Below are positions 54,055 through 64,000 of a stretch of DNA of 64,000 nucleotides, piece after piece. Source of the DNA: Plasmodium malariae (lineage: Eukaryota > Apicomplexa > Aconoidasida > Haemosporida > Plasmodiidae); contig NC_041779.1 of NCBI RefSeq assembly GCF_900090045.1, forward strand, positions 1,056,001 to 1,120,000, read 5' to 3'. The notes under the pieces are model-generated. The model did not search any database, was not told the DNA's origin, and saw only the letters and a list, made by a program, of their open reading frames with translations. The position numbers and the translations under genes are program-made. Each line of letters begins with the position of its first letter. Within the stretch, counting starts at the first letter, position 1.

Positions 54055-55362
54055 ATGTGTAATGCATTTGAAAAGGTAAATGTGTTAATTGTGGGTTGCG
54101 GTGGTTTAGGTAATGAAGTGATAAAAAATTTAATATACATGAACATAAAAAATATGTCTATCATTGATTATGACACAATTGAAGTAAGTAATTTACATAG
54201 ACAACTATTCTTCACAAATAAAGATATAGGTGAATATAAAGTGGATGTAATAAGTAAGAGAATAAATGAAAAATATAAAGATATTTTCATACATAGCTAT
54301 AAGAAAAACATTGAATTTTTTGATGCCCCTTTTTTTGAAAAATTCGATTTTATTATTGGCTGTTTAGATAATATAAGCAGTAGGTTGTATATTAATAATT
54401 TAATTTTTAATTTAAAAAAAAAAGAAATTATTTACATAGATGGAGGTGTAGAAGGATTTAAGGGTAGTATAAAAATCGTCAACACGAGAAATAATTTTGC
54501 ATGTCTGCAGTGCACTGTCGAAAATTACGCAAACGTGAATACTACTGCTATGGCTACTATTACTACTGCTACGTCTACTATTACTACTGCTATTAATAGT
54601 AATAACAGTAATAATAGTAATAGTTATAGTTACAGTAGTAATAATATTAAGGATACCTTTCCAGTCTGTTCTATTATTAATAAACCCAAAACACCCGAAG
54701 ATTGTATTTTATATGTAATGAATATTTCCTTTGAAAAAATTAAAAAGGAGAAATTTGATGTCAATAATGAAAACCATATAATATGGGTGTTTGAAGAGGC
54801 AAAGAAAAGGGCACGTCACTTTCACATTGATGATGTTTCCTATTCCTTAACGGAACAGGTAGTAAGAAATTCGATTCCAACGATTGTCAGTACGATTATG
54901 GTAATAGCTTCACTGATAACAAGTAAGCTGTACTACTTTGTTCTGATGAGTGAGATGGGGAGCTCTAACAGTTTGGGAAGCATTCACAGTTACACACATA
55001 ATTATAGTGATATTCTTTACGTAGGAGATAGGGGCTTCTATTTATACTATTACAAAATTTACAAAAATCCGCATTGTGTCATGTGCAATAAAAAACGGGT
55101 ATATTTTACTTTTAAGAAAACTGATACTTTAAATAAACTGGTCCAACTGATTAGAGAAAAATATAATTCTGATAAAATTAACATTTCTTCTGATTCATCC
55201 ATATTATTCTTAACATCAAAATATATTAGTGGAAAAACTTATGAACAAAAATTAAATAGCACCTTTCAACAATTAATAGATAAAGGGGAGATAACACAAA
55301 GGGGATGCTTGAATATTCAAACAGAAAAATTTAATTTTCTTTTGTTTCTTGACTTTAAGTAA
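54055..55362 (+). CDS. UBA3: NEDD8-activating enzyme E1 catalytic subunit UBA3
   Basis: 435 residues, single exon. With APPBP1/ULA1 it adenylates NEDD8 and passes it to UBC12, controlling cullin-RING ligases. ThiF/adenylation core: VLIVGCGGLGNEVIKNL, then IDYDTIEVSNLHRQLFF, KDIGEYKVDV, FIIGCLDNISSRLYIN and IYIDGGVEGFKG. The catalytic Cys lies in TFPVCSIINKPKTPEDCI at about residue 205, following an Asn/Ser/Thr insert. The first zinc ligands are CLQCT and the second pair CVMC. YVGDRGFYLYYY matches the UBA3-specific YNGDRGVYTYTF. A C-terminal ubiquitin-like E2-binding domain ends the protein. Start: the frame continues upstream to 53995 but without an ATG, so Met at 54055 is used. This places the nucleotide-binding loop unusually close to the N-terminus (about residue 13), so an upstream exon is possible. 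Confidence 0.88.
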   Translation: MCNAFEKVNVLIVGCGGLGNEVIKNLIYMNIKNMSIIDYDTIEVSNLHRQLFFTNKDIGEYKVDVISKRINEKYKDIFIHSYKKNIEFFDAPFFEKFDFIIGCLDNISSRLYINNLIFNLKKKEIIYIDGGVEGFKGSIKIVNTRNNFACLQCTVENYANVNTTAMATITTATSTITTAINSNNSNNSNSYSYSSNNIKDTFPVCSIINKPKTPEDCILYVMNISFEKIKKEKFDVNNENHIIWVFEEAKKRARHFHIDDVSYSLTEQVVRNSIPTIVSTIMVIASLITSKLYYFVLMSEMGSSNSLGSIHSYTHNYSDILYVGDRGFYLYYYKIYKNPHCVMCNKKRVYFTFKKTDTLNKLVQLIREKYNSDKINISSDSSILFLTSKYISGKTYEQKLNSTFQQLIDKGEITQRGCLNIQTEKFNFLLFLDFK

Positions 55363-56245
55363 AAAATGCGCAGTTCGCGTTTGACATATACCGTTCAGAT
55401 TTATTCGAATGGAAGGGCTTGCATTTTTGGCTTCCTTTTGCATCTTTTTGTTTTTTTTTGCTTCCGTTTTTGCTTTTTTTTTTTTTTTTGTTTTTTTACA
55501 TTTCATATGTGGACACGAATATGTCTACTTCACCGAAAGGACAAGAGGATAATCGAATTGCGCCATCTCACTCAAAGTTCTGTATCGGTTACGTGCACAT
55601 ACGAAAATTTTATGGTTATATGCTGAACTTAGAAACAAGCTCAGGCTCGGTACACTCCATGTAGGTCCCTACCAGCTGCTTCATGGTGTTCAAATGGAAA
55701 AAGTAAGGTGAACGTAGAAATATGCACATATGTATATATATACATACGTACGTACATTCATACGTACGTACATTCATACGTACGTACATTCATATGTACA
55801 TAACATTTGGCATTTTTTCACCGTGTGAACTTCCTCCTTTTCGTTGTACGAGGAATTGTTCACGATGCGCACACTCTGCAAGATATATGTACAATGTTCA
55901 GCAAAACGTTATGACTTGTTCATATTTTTTTTTTTTTTTTTTTTTTCTAGCTATTTTGGCTAACTCGACCTTTTTTTATATTTTTAGTTTCTTCACCATT
56001 TTTATGAAGCCTCAACATATGTAATGACAACAAAGCACCAAGGTGTAAAAACGAGTAAATGTACTAAATATTTGGAATACTACCAAATTGTAATAAATTG
56101 AAAAAAAAAAATTAATAAAAAAAAAAAATATAATAGATAATGTTATGTTAAAAAAGGTTATTTCTATTTCTATTTCTATTTCTATTCCTATTTCTATTTC
56201 TTTTTGTATTATTTTTTTTTTTTTTCCTTAGAAAATACATAATTC
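55363..56245. other. spacer, UBA3 / MnmE
   Basis: CGTACGTACATTCATA repeats at 55745-55797, poly-T at 55925-55947, and TATTTC hexamers at 56157-56205. No gene seen. Confidence 0.65.
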
Positions 56246-58645
56246 ATGAATAGAATTTTTTACCTTCTCATAAAATATATTACTTTGTCATACTTTTTTT
56301 TTCATAATTGCAAAAGTGAAAAGAAAAAAAACAATAACATCAACAACAATAACAGTAACAATGCTTTTTTTTACTTTCCAGTGAAAGGCTTTTACAATTA
56401 TAAAAGAAGAACTCTTTTGACAAAAAAAGGGGAAGGAACGGGTATAAAGAGGGAAAACAATTTTGTTTTAATATATAATAAGAATAGCAAAAGCAATGAC
56501 AAAGATCGAATAGAAACTTTTCCTTTATTTTATAGTAATACCGCACAGTGCGTAGAGGAGAAAAAAGTAAGAAGAAGCTTCTTGTATTTCACGGCCAATG
56601 TGTGTAAAGATGAGAATGACGTAAGTGATGACGAGTTAAAAAGAGAGTACATAGATAAACTCCTGGACGACAAAGAAACAATATATGCTCTTAGCTCAGG
56701 TAGGACATTAAGCGCAATAGCTGTAATAAGAATTTCGGGTTCATTGAGTAAAATAATTTTAGAAATATTATTACACAAAAATTCGAAGAATAGCCCCTTA
56801 TATTTTGTAAAAAATGTGGAAGAAGACAAATTGGACTGCGCAGTGTATGATGGCACAAATCGGGAAAATAAAATAAATATAAAAAATAAAGTAAATATAA
56901 AAAATAAAGTATATATAAAAAAAAAGAGTGAATATAACTTAAAGGAAATTATAAAATTAAAGAGAAACTTAGAAGTGCGAAAAATGTACTGTGCACAACT
57001 GTACAACAATGACAATCACATAATTGATCAAATCATGTTCAGCTATTTTAAGGGACCGAGTTCATACACAGGCGAGGATGTAGTAGAGATTTACTGCCAT
57101 GGGAATCCCTTAATAATTAAGGAAATTCTGAACGAGATAGAAAATTTAAACGAGTTATTTTACAATATCGTGCGTGATGAAAGAGACCACTACTACTCTT
57201 ACGAAGGTACTGAAGGATGTTACTACAGAAGTGATAGAAATAACAAGATACATGACCAACAGAGTGAGTTGTATGATAATTTACACGATTTTAATGATTT
57301 CATAAAAATAAGGGAAAGCAAAAAAGGTGAATTTACTCGAAGAGCATTTGAAAACAACAAAATGGATTTCTTACAAGTAGAAGGACTGAGTGAACTATTA
57401 TTTTGTACACAAGGAGTACAAAAAAGAATAGCTCTAAATTATTTAACTGGATATGCAAAGAAGGTTTACGTAAAATTAAGAAGAAATATAAAGGAGTTGT
57501 TAGTTTACACACAATTCAAAATAGATTTTGAGGAAGAGCATATATGTTTAGAAAAAGAAAAAAAGGATATAAGTAAGTTTATTAATGAAAAAGTTAATGA
57601 TGTTATAATAAATATTAAAAGCATTTTAAACAAAGATAACGTTGAAGATTTAAGTACAAAATCTGTGGACATCTTACTATTCGGAAATGTTAATGCAGGG
57701 AAGAGTACCTTAATGAACTTTATTTGCAATAATAATATATCTATAGTTACAAACATAAAAGGGACAACCATAGACATTGTACAAAAGAATGTTAAGATAT
57801 CTGAAAACTACTATAATTTTTGTGATTCAGCTGGTGTTGTTATAAAAAAAAGAAAAAAGGGAGAAACAGATGATCAACATAAAAGTACCAAAGGACGCAT
57901 GACCAGTAATAAGCACAAAATATTAGAACGAATTGGCATTAAAAAAACGATCAGCTATTTAAAAAAATGTGCATGTGCATTTATTTTGCTCAATATAAAT
58001 AACTATTCAGAAGAATTAAAAAATGCCATTTCAATTTTAAATAAAAATTTTGGTCATATAGTGTACACAAATGGAGAAAGAACAATTCCATATTTTTTTC
58101 TATGCATAAATAAATGTGATTTGAAAAATTCTGACATGTTCAGGACAATAAGAAGGGATGTAAAGAGGACACTCATCACATGCTTACACAAATATATTTT
58201 AAAAAAATTTCATAAACAAATTTTTTTCATTTCGTCCAAAAAGGGGGTGAATGTGGACAAATTGCTATACTGTTTAAACAAAACGCTGGTGAAGAGAAGG
58301 GCTGAGATAACTTTTGGTGCGGGAAGGGAACAAAAAAAAAAAAAAAAAGAACAGAGGGGTAAGGAAAAAGATAAGGACGAAGATGAAGATAAAGGTGAAG
58401 GAAATAATAATATAGACACAAACAAAAGCGAGCCTGCCTTCTTGCCCTTTGAAAGACATAAAATTTATTTACAAAAGGCACTGAACCATTTGCTCTTTAT
58501 AAAAAAGAGTAAAAGGTTCCTTACATTTGATATCATAGCGGAAGAAATCAAGCTAGCCGTCCACTCGTTGAATCATATTATTGGAAAATTCAAAAGTGAG
58601 CAAATTCTAAACGAAATTCTTGAGAGTTTTTGCATTGGAAAATAG
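56246..58645 (+). CDS. MnmE: tRNA modification GTPase MnmE/TrmE, organellar
   Basis: 799 residues, single exon. MnmE with MnmG installs 5-aminomethyl-type groups on wobble U34 of tRNAs. The N-terminus begins with a signal-like hydrophobic run (FYLLIKYITLSYFFF) and a Lys/Asn-rich stretch, pointing to the apicoplast rather than the mitochondrion. TrmE N-domain: IYALSSGRTLSAIAVIRISG, FKGPSSYTGEDVVEIYCHGN, then GEFTRRAFENNKMDFLQVEG. The helical domain encloses a G domain: G1 GNVNAGKST (about 480), G2 GTTIDI, G3 DSAG, G4 NKCD. The C-terminus is CIGK, the Cys of the canonical C-[ILV]-G-K motif that is required for modification, so the enzyme looks active. Inserts: an Asn/Lys N-terminal spacer, a charged insert in the N-domain, and a Lys/Glu/Asp insert before the last helix (about 690-730). 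Next gene converges on it. Confidence 0.92.
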   Translation: MNRIFYLLIKYITLSYFFFHNCKSEKKKNNNINNNNSNNAFFYFPVKGFYNYKRRTLLTKKGEGTGIKRENNFVLIYNKNSKSNDKDRIETFPLFYSNTAQCVEEKKVRRSFLYFTANVCKDENDVSDDELKREYIDKLLDDKETIYALSSGRTLSAIAVIRISGSLSKIILEILLHKNSKNSPLYFVKNVEEDKLDCAVYDGTNRENKINIKNKVNIKNKVYIKKKSEYNLKEIIKLKRNLEVRKMYCAQLYNNDNHIIDQIMFSYFKGPSSYTGEDVVEIYCHGNPLIIKEILNEIENLNELFYNIVRDERDHYYSYEGTEGCYYRSDRNNKIHDQQSELYDNLHDFNDFIKIRESKKGEFTRRAFENNKMDFLQVEGLSELLFCTQGVQKRIALNYLTGYAKKVYVKLRRNIKELLVYTQFKIDFEEEHICLEKEKKDISKFINEKVNDVIINIKSILNKDNVEDLSTKSVDILLFGNVNAGKSTLMNFICNNNISIVTNIKGTTIDIVQKNVKISENYYNFCDSAGVVIKKRKKGETDDQHKSTKGRMTSNKHKILERIGIKKTISYLKKCACAFILLNINNYSEELKNAISILNKNFGHIVYTNGERTIPYFFLCINKCDLKNSDMFRTIRRDVKRTLITCLHKYILKKFHKQIFFISSKKGVNVDKLLYCLNKTLVKRRAEITFGAGREQKKKKKEQRGKEKDKDEDEDKGEGNNNIDTNKSEPAFLPFERHKIYLQKALNHLLFIKKSKRFLTFDIIAEEIKLAVHSLNHIIGKFKSEQILNEILESFCIGK

Positions 58646-58862
58646 GTAGAGCGCGGGGCCAGGGGCCGGTCCCTATGCACAGCCATCAGTATGTGAGCAA
58701 GATACATATGTAGGTATATACATACATATATACATACATATATACATACATATATACATACATATATACATACATATATACATACATACATATATGCATA
58801 CATACATATATGCATACATACATATATGCATACATACATATATGCATACATACATATATGCA

Positions 58863-58895
<33 letters not shown>

Positions 58896-59304
58896 TTACA
58901 TGCGCGCGATTGCATGCTATTGATTCACCAAAAACCAGCGTTTACAAAAACATAAAAAAAAAAAAAAAAAAATTTGTCAGAAAAAGGAAAAAATGGAAAA
59001 AAGAGCAGAGCAAACATTTTGTAAATAGCTCCACAAGTGATATATGTATTCACGAATGGGAAAAAAAACAAATTATGTATGGCAAAGAGGAAAAAAGCAA
59101 AAATGTTTCATGTACTGCATATGCGCGTTCATATGATACGCAAAACATAAAACACGCTCGGAAGGCATATTGCGCAAACAGTACACACAGATGTGTGCAC
59201 ATATACGTTGTACGTACGTATATACATATAAAACACCCATACAATAATTATATATATATGTGCATAGATGTATATATAAACCCACTTCTTTTCATATGTA
59301 CACG
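58646..59304. other. convergent spacer, MnmE / terminal gene
   Basis: Dominated by the CATACATATATA array and a poly-A at 58953-58971. The plus-strand frame at 58826-59335 is microsatellite plus chance sequence. Confidence 0.65.
58711..58892. repeat. CATACATATATA / CATACATACATATATG array
   Basis: 12- to 16-bp units over 180 bp giving open Met-Tyr-Val-Cys-Ile frames on both strands. Confidence 0.93.
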
Positions 59305-62300
59305 TCAAAAGAAACTGCCGTTCCGCATTTTCTGAAATGCCAATTTCAACTTGTCTACGTAGTAATAGTAAAAGTAATATTTATAAGAGTAAAACAAATA
59401 GACATCAACTATGAATAATTTTATTTTCTCTCCAAAGGAATAACAGCTTAAATCATTTGGGTCACTCTCATTATTTGAACTGCTATTCAATTTTATTTCT
59501 GGGTCGCGCTTACTTAATAATGATGTGTTGTCAATTTTCCTGAACATATTCATAAAATAAAAATAAGAGAATTTTCCAATTGTTTCTTTAAAGTTTTGAA
59601 TTTTATAAACAGGGAAAATATAAAAACACTCACTTTTTACATTTGTTGGCAAAAACATTGAACATTTTAACTTGTCAGTTAAGTTGTAATGCACCTCGGA
59701 TACTTTATCTTTTTTTTTTGACGAAGGAGCTGGAGAAGAACTTACTGATAAAGTATTTTCCGTTGACGTATTTGCGGCATTTGAGGCATTTCCCAATGAA
59801 GACTTTCCTAAATTGGTGTCTTCTTTTTGTTCTTTTTGTTCTTTTTGTTCTTTTTGTTCTTTTTGTTCTTTTTGTTCTTTTTGTTCTTTTTGCTCTTTTT
59901 GTTCTTTTTGTTCTTTTTGTTCTTTTTGTTCTTTTTGCTCTTTTTGTTCTTTTTGTTCTTTTTGTTCTTTTTGTTCTTTTTGCTCTTTTTGCTCTTTTTG
60001 CTCTTTTTGCTCTTTTTCTTTTTCATCTTCTTCATTGTCTCCCTCTACGTCTTCCTCCTTTTTGTGTTCCTCATAAATTCCGTCATTAGCTACCCCCTCG
60101 TATACCAATTTTTCCTCTTCACTAATTTTCCTCCCATTTTCCTGTTGACCTTCACAAACGATAATATCGTTCGTAATACATGAGGGGGGATTACTCTTCT
60201 TTTCAAATAGTTCTAATACGTGCTTTATTTCTTTTTCTATGTTAGTATTGTACGTGGAAAGAGTATCATCACTAATACCAGTATTACTTGCCTGCTTCCG
60301 ATTTTCCAAATCCTTTTCATCGCTCTCTATTCTCTTTGTGTCTTCAACTCTAACATTTTCTTCATTTTTGTGTTGCGTCATTGGAAATTCTACTTCTGTA
60401 TGATATGTCTTTCGTATAGAATCTTCGTTAACCTCCTTTATATCACAACTAATTGTGCTCAGTTGTCTTTTATTTAGATCAAGCTTCTTCTTCTTCACTG
60501 CTGCGGTACTGTTTCCATCACCACCACTACCCATACCACCGCCATTCACGTTATACCCCTTTTCTCTATCCATGGTATCCCCCAAATCATCGTAATAGTT
60601 CATCCACTTGGGTGCCAAGGCCATTTTGAAAATTTTCCAAAAATTTCCTGCGAGTTGATGTTGGAATTGTTGGTCCGAAAAAATGGAAGAGAAAAAGTAC
60701 TTCGTTAGCTCTTTTGTATTATTATTCTGCAAAGTATTGTAAAGTACGTTTTGAATAAATAAAATAGAATGTTCTCTCATTTCATCATTCTTAAACAATT
60801 CTTTATATATTACATTTCTTACATGTTGAGTTACACTAACTGAGCTAAACAAGTTGTTCAACCATTGTTTAGATGTACTTATAGCGACAGGTAAATGAAT
60901 GGCTTCATATAATAAACGATAAACACCTTTCTGAACTTCTTTATTATTACATATATAAAAAGACAAATCATAAAACGTTTCTCTTAGTTTACTTTTTACT
61001 TTTTCTGTTTCTAAAATATCTGTAACAATAGTACTCATATCTGATTGTGAACTTTTTAATATATCTAAAAAAAATGATGCTGTAGCTATTTTATTTTTTT
61101 CATTCTCTAATATACTTATTAACAGATTGTTTATAATATCATTCATTTTGTATTGCACAGTAGGTGATGTCCTTATTTCTTCAAAAGCTTTTTCAATTGT
61201 TGTTACAATATATTTATTAATCTTATCTTCACAAAAGAGAACATAAAATGAACAAAGACCTATTATCAGCATTATTATCACGGAGTTAATTAAAAAAAGA
61301 CATTTAAAATAATTTGTGTCCTGTTCATATTTTTGTAAAACTCGCAATATTTCATCAATTTTGGACTCTTCAGTCTGTTTTTTGTGGGGCATGTTTCCTC
61401 CCTCTTCCCCACCACTGCCATTGCTACTACTATCGCTAGTACTGGCACTGTTACTTCTATTATCACTTCCCTTACCACTACTCACTAACCTTTTCTGCCC
61501 AGGAACGGCAACCTCTTTACCCTTTTTTTCTTCATCAATTTTATAACATCCTACCGCTGGACAATTATAGCTAAGCGCTTTTTTTATCATTCTCTTTGTG
61601 CAATAATGCAACAATCCATTGCTTATGTTGTTACTAACATGATAGACACTAAAACATCCATCAGAATCTTCTAAATATGAAGCATATGTTATGTTGTCCT
61701 TTCTCTTTAACGCATCCTTTTTTATATGCAGTAACTTCTTTTCTTTTTTTATGGTCTCTGATGATAAATCTTTCCAGAGCACTGGGTATTCAACATTCCC
61801 TTTTTTTTCCTTACTTGTACATGTGTACCTTTTAAAATATTTCCATCTTATCAACTTTATTTGAATCAGCAGTTTCGCTGTCACACCTACAATAGGAGTT
61901 AATGCCATTTTTAGCCGCACCTGTTGTTTTTCGGGTTTTGTTCTTCCACTTCTTCCACTTCTTCCACTTCTTCCACTTCTTCCACTTCTTCCACTTCTTC
62001 CACTTCTTCCACTTCTTCCACTTCTTCCACTTCTTCCACTTCTTCCACTTCTTCCACTTCTTCCACTTCTTCCACTTCTTCCACTTCTTCCACTTCTTCC
62101 ACTTCTTCCACTTCTTCCACTTCTTCCACTTCTTCCACTTCTTCCACTTCTTCCACTTCTTCCACTTCTTCCACTTCTTCCACTTCTTCCACTTCTTCCA
62201 CTTCTTCCACTTCTTCCACTTCTTCCACTTCTTCTAGTTCTTCTAGTTCTTCCACTTCTAGTTCCTTTTGCTACTTTTTTGCTGTTACTGCTATACCTTC

Positions 62301-62394
62301 TATTTTTTTTTATTTCTTTATTTTTTGGCTTCTTTCTAATTTTTCCTGTATGCGCGCGGGCTTGTCTGCGTGTACTCGGAGGAATGGACTGCAA
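59305..62394 (-). CDS. conserved-type Plasmodium membrane protein of unknown function, with SGR and KEQ repeats
   Basis: Open for 1,029 residues from the Met at 62394. I do not recognise a family. From the N-terminus: a very basic region and a Ser-Gly-Arg array (about 34 copies), then MALTPIVGVTAKLLIQIKLI (Met at 61908) that resembles an amphipathic targeting helix, one strong transmembrane helix (about 61250-61310, LINSVIIMLIIGLCSFYVLF), a long alpha-helical domain of about 260 residues (for example FYDLSFYICNNKEVQKGVYR and LAGNFWKIFKMALAPKWMN), an acidic linker with a Lys-Glu-Gln array, and a hydrophobic/aromatic C-terminus (YYFYYYYVDKL). If translation starts at 61908 the protein has 867 residues and the SGR array is 5' leader. 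The frame upstream is open for 162 codons, so I keep the long form but am unsure of the start. Confidence 0.7.
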   Translation of the reverse strand: MQSIPPSTRRQARAHTGKIRKKPKNKEIKKNRRYSSNSKKVAKGTRSGRTRRTRRSGRSGRSGRSGRSGRSGRSGRSGRSGRSGRSGRSGRSGRSGRSGRSGRSGRSGRSGRSGRSGRSGRSGRSGRSGRSGRSGRSGRSGRSGRSGRSGRTKPEKQQVRLKMALTPIVGVTAKLLIQIKLIRWKYFKRYTCTSKEKKGNVEYPVLWKDLSSETIKKEKKLLHIKKDALKRKDNITYASYLEDSDGCFSVYHVSNNISNGLLHYCTKRMIKKALSYNCPAVGCYKIDEEKKGKEVAVPGQKRLVSSGKGSDNRSNSASTSDSSSNGSGGEEGGNMPHKKQTEESKIDEILRVLQKYEQDTNYFKCLFLINSVIIMLIIGLCSFYVLFCEDKINKYIVTTIEKAFEEIRTSPTVQYKMNDIINNLLISILENEKNKIATASFFLDILKSSQSDMSTIVTDILETEKVKSKLRETFYDLSFYICNNKEVQKGVYRLLYEAIHLPVAISTSKQWLNNLFSSVSVTQHVRNVIYKELFKNDEMREHSILFIQNVLYNTLQNNNTKELTKYFFSSIFSDQQFQHQLAGNFWKIFKMALAPKWMNYYDDLGDTMDREKGYNVNGGGMGSGGDGNSTAAVKKKKLDLNKRQLSTISCDIKEVNEDSIRKTYHTEVEFPMTQHKNEENVRVEDTKRIESDEKDLENRKQASNTGISDDTLSTYNTNIEKEIKHVLELFEKKSNPPSCITNDIIVCEGQQENGRKISEEEKLVYEGVANDGIYEEHKKEEDVEGDNEEDEKEKEQKEQKEQKEQKEQKEQKEQKEQKEQKEQKEQKEQKEQKEQKEQKEQKEQKEQKEQKEQKEQKEDTNLGKSSLGNASNAANTSTENTLSVSSSPAPSSKKKDKVSEVHYNLTDKLKCSMFLPTNVKSECFYIFPVYKIQNFKETIGKFSYFYFMNMFRKIDNTSLLSKRDPEIKLNSSSNNESDPNDLSCYSFGEKIKLFIVDVYLFYSYKYYFYYYYVDKLKLAFQKMRNGSFF
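59818..60016. repeat. 9-bp coding minisatellite (Lys-Glu-Gln)
   Basis: Unit tctttttgt/tctttttgc, about 22 copies encoding KEQ on the minus strand. Other-frame products (Phe-Cys-Ser, Phe-Leu) are artefacts. Confidence 0.93.
61931..62245. repeat. 9-bp minisatellite (CTTCCACTT), about 34 copies
   Basis: Almost perfectly homogeneous. Encodes Ser-Gly-Arg on the minus strand in the long-start model. All six frames are open (Phe-His-Phe, Ser-Thr-Ser, Glu-Glu-Val and so on), so open reading is no evidence of translation. Confidence 0.95.
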
Positions 62395-64000
62395 TACATA
62401 AGCGCTGTATTAGCTATGTATACTGCTCATCCCGCATATGTTGTACATGCTATGTAGATAAGGTACACCTCTACACCGTGCGCATATATACTACCTATAC
62501 AGGAGTATATACATGTAACGAGTGCTATGCATAAAGTGCTCCGTTAACTCTCCTCCTTTGCTCCACTTTTGAAAAGCTCGTTTTCCACCTTGTCTATATT
62601 CCGTTTCCACTTCATATTAGGCCAAAAACGTGCAAATATTTAATTATTCACTAGTTAATTTATTTGTATATTTATTTTGCTATTTATTTTACTATTTATT
62701 TTATGGTTTATTTATTTTTATTTTTTCTGCCTTTTCTCCTCTGCTCTTTTTATACTTTACCCTTCTTGCGTTCATTTAGTCATATCAGTGCATTTTAACA
62801 TATCACACTAATGCAAAAAAAAAAAAAAAAAAAAAAAAAGAAAGCGAAAGCGGAAGCGAAAATGAAAATGAAAATAAAAATGAAAATAAAAATGAAAATA
62901 AAAATAAAAATGAAAATAAAAATGAAAATAAAAATGAAAATAAAAATAAATATGAAAAAGTACACAAAAACGAAACAGATATGTATATATATAAATAAAC
63001 AAAAAAAAAGGCAAGCAGACCCCTTTGTGTGCCCTGCCTTTATATGTGTGTACTGACTGACAATGTGCGTTAAGGCAGTTGCATTTTATTGAAAATAATT
63101 TATCGCATCATACGTTAAAGAAATACAAATACAAAAATACATATACGTTATTTAATGAGTCGTACAAAAATTTGTGTTTATGCCATTAATACATAGGTAC
63201 TTCCTTCCATACATGTATATAAGCAATTACATATATATAATGCGCGTTTTAATAGGCTCACTCGTACATAAATGCATACATTAATACATATATAATGGCA
63301 TTCGCAAGTATATAATGATATGCATACGTATATACTAACGTACAAATATATGTATATATTCGTTCTATACTCATGAGCAGATTAAAAAATAAATGCTCTT
63401 CCAACCAGTGTTCAACTTAAGTCGAGTCAGTTTCTCATTTCGATCGGTTGTACGGAATATATATGACATATATATATAATACCTATGGATGGTCAAATGT
63501 ATTCATATATATATATGTATATATATATGTATATATATGCATGCAAATAAGTTTACATAATCATTTACGTATGACTCATGAAAAAGCCAATGTATGACTC
63601 CTAACATGATTATTACTCTTTTAATCTTAGCAATACAAAAAAAAAAAAAAAAAAAAAAAAAAATTTATAAGCTGCTATTATATACAATCTTTTCATAACG
63701 ATTTTTAAATGTAAAAAAAAAAAAAAAGAAACAGTAAATAAAGCAAAACTAAGCAATATAGAGTAAAAGCAAAATGGAGCATGCCAAAGCAAAAGCAAAA
63801 TAAAGCATGCCAAAGCAAAAGCAAAATAAAGCATGCCAAAGTAAAAGCAAAATAATGCAAGATAAAATAAAAGCAAAATAATGCAAGATAAAGTAAAAGC
63901 AAAATAAATATAAAATAATAAAATAAACCTCTTAAAAAATGTCAACATGCTAAAAAAGGAAGAAAGCATATAACATTAAAAAAAAATAAACAAATGAAAA
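62395..64000. other. terminal spacer without recognised gene
   Basis: Promoter side of the minus-strand gene that starts at 62394 or 61908. Contains AAAATGAAAATAAA units (62864-62952), TATATG microsatellites (63450-63540), poly-A at 63638-63662 and a GCAAAATAAAGCATGCCAAA array. No coding signal recognised. Confidence 0.6.
63757..63905. repeat. AAAGCAAAATAAAGCATGCC array
   Basis: About seven degenerate units of 20-23 bp, several containing the palindrome GCATGC. Confidence 0.8.

Noticed and set aside
58826..59335. 169-codon plus-strand frame downstream of MnmE
   Set aside because: Begins inside a CATACATATATA array, has no domain and lies in a convergent 3' spacer.
61902..62457. Phe-His-Phe, Ser-Thr-Ser and Glu-Glu-Val proteins over the 9-bp array
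   Set aside because: All frames of the minisatellite are open. Only the minus-strand frame continuous with the downstream membrane protein has support.

Overview
This window is nuclear DNA of a malaria parasite (Plasmodium, Apicomplexa). Four things show it: very A+T-rich spacers full of poly-A/T tracts and TATACATA microsatellites; protein-coding exons carrying Asn/Lys/Ser/Asp low-complexity inserts; short introns with GTAAG...T-rich...AG borders; and a gene order that, from memory, follows Plasmodium falciparum chromosome 8 (VPS9, apicoplast lipoamide dehydrogenase, RRB1, HSP20, ClpB1, DMC1, AKLP2, MnmE-type GTPase). The A+T content is lower than in P. falciparum, which would suit a P. malariae- or P. 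ovale-like species, but I cannot fix the species.

Layout. 0.5-1.8 kb (-): ubiquitin-like protein with an apicoplast-type leader (PUBL-like). 3.6-9.6 kb (-): a VPS9-domain Rab5-type GEF preceded by two more same-strand open frames, probably one long gene broken by a 5-nt insertion in an 18-bp repeat and by a one-base error in a poly-A tract. 12.9-15.1 kb (+): apicoplast lipoamide dehydrogenase. 16.0-17.5 kb (-): RRB1/GRWD1 WD40 protein. 18.6-19.9 kb (+): four-exon PPCDC (CoA synthesis). 20.7-21.4 kb (-): ESCRT-III VPS2/CHMP2. 23.9-29.0 kb (-): a gene of about a dozen exons that I read as a HAP2/GCS1-family gamete fusogen, probably the paralogue HAP2p. 31.2-32.7 kb (+): three-exon EF-hand protein. 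35.4-36.7 kb (+): three-exon HSP20. 39.3-42.6 kb (-): ClpB1. 44.8-45.9 kb (+): three-exon TRAPPC2L. 46.3-49.0 kb (-): seven-exon DMC1. 51.6-52.4 kb (+): adenylate-kinase-like AKLP2. 54.1-55.4 kb (+): UBA3, the NEDD8 E1 subunit. 56.2-58.6 kb (+): MnmE/TrmE. 59.3-62.4 kb (-): membrane protein of unknown function with two 9-bp coding minisatellites.

How the genes fit together. There is no operon logic, but themes recur. Four proteins carry apicoplast-type leaders (PUBL-like, aLipDH, ClpB1, MnmE), covering protein import, acetyl-CoA supply, proteostasis and tRNA wobble modification in that organelle. Three act in vesicle and membrane traffic (VPS9, VPS2, TRAPPC2L). Two act in the sexual or meiotic phase (HAP2-like, DMC1). 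PPCDC supplies CoA and UBA3 starts neddylation.

The spacers, mostly 1-3.4 kb, hold tandem arrays and homopolymers. Several contain chains of possible small exons with matching splice phases. I report these as leads, not genes, because divergent-gene spacers of this size need not contain a gene.
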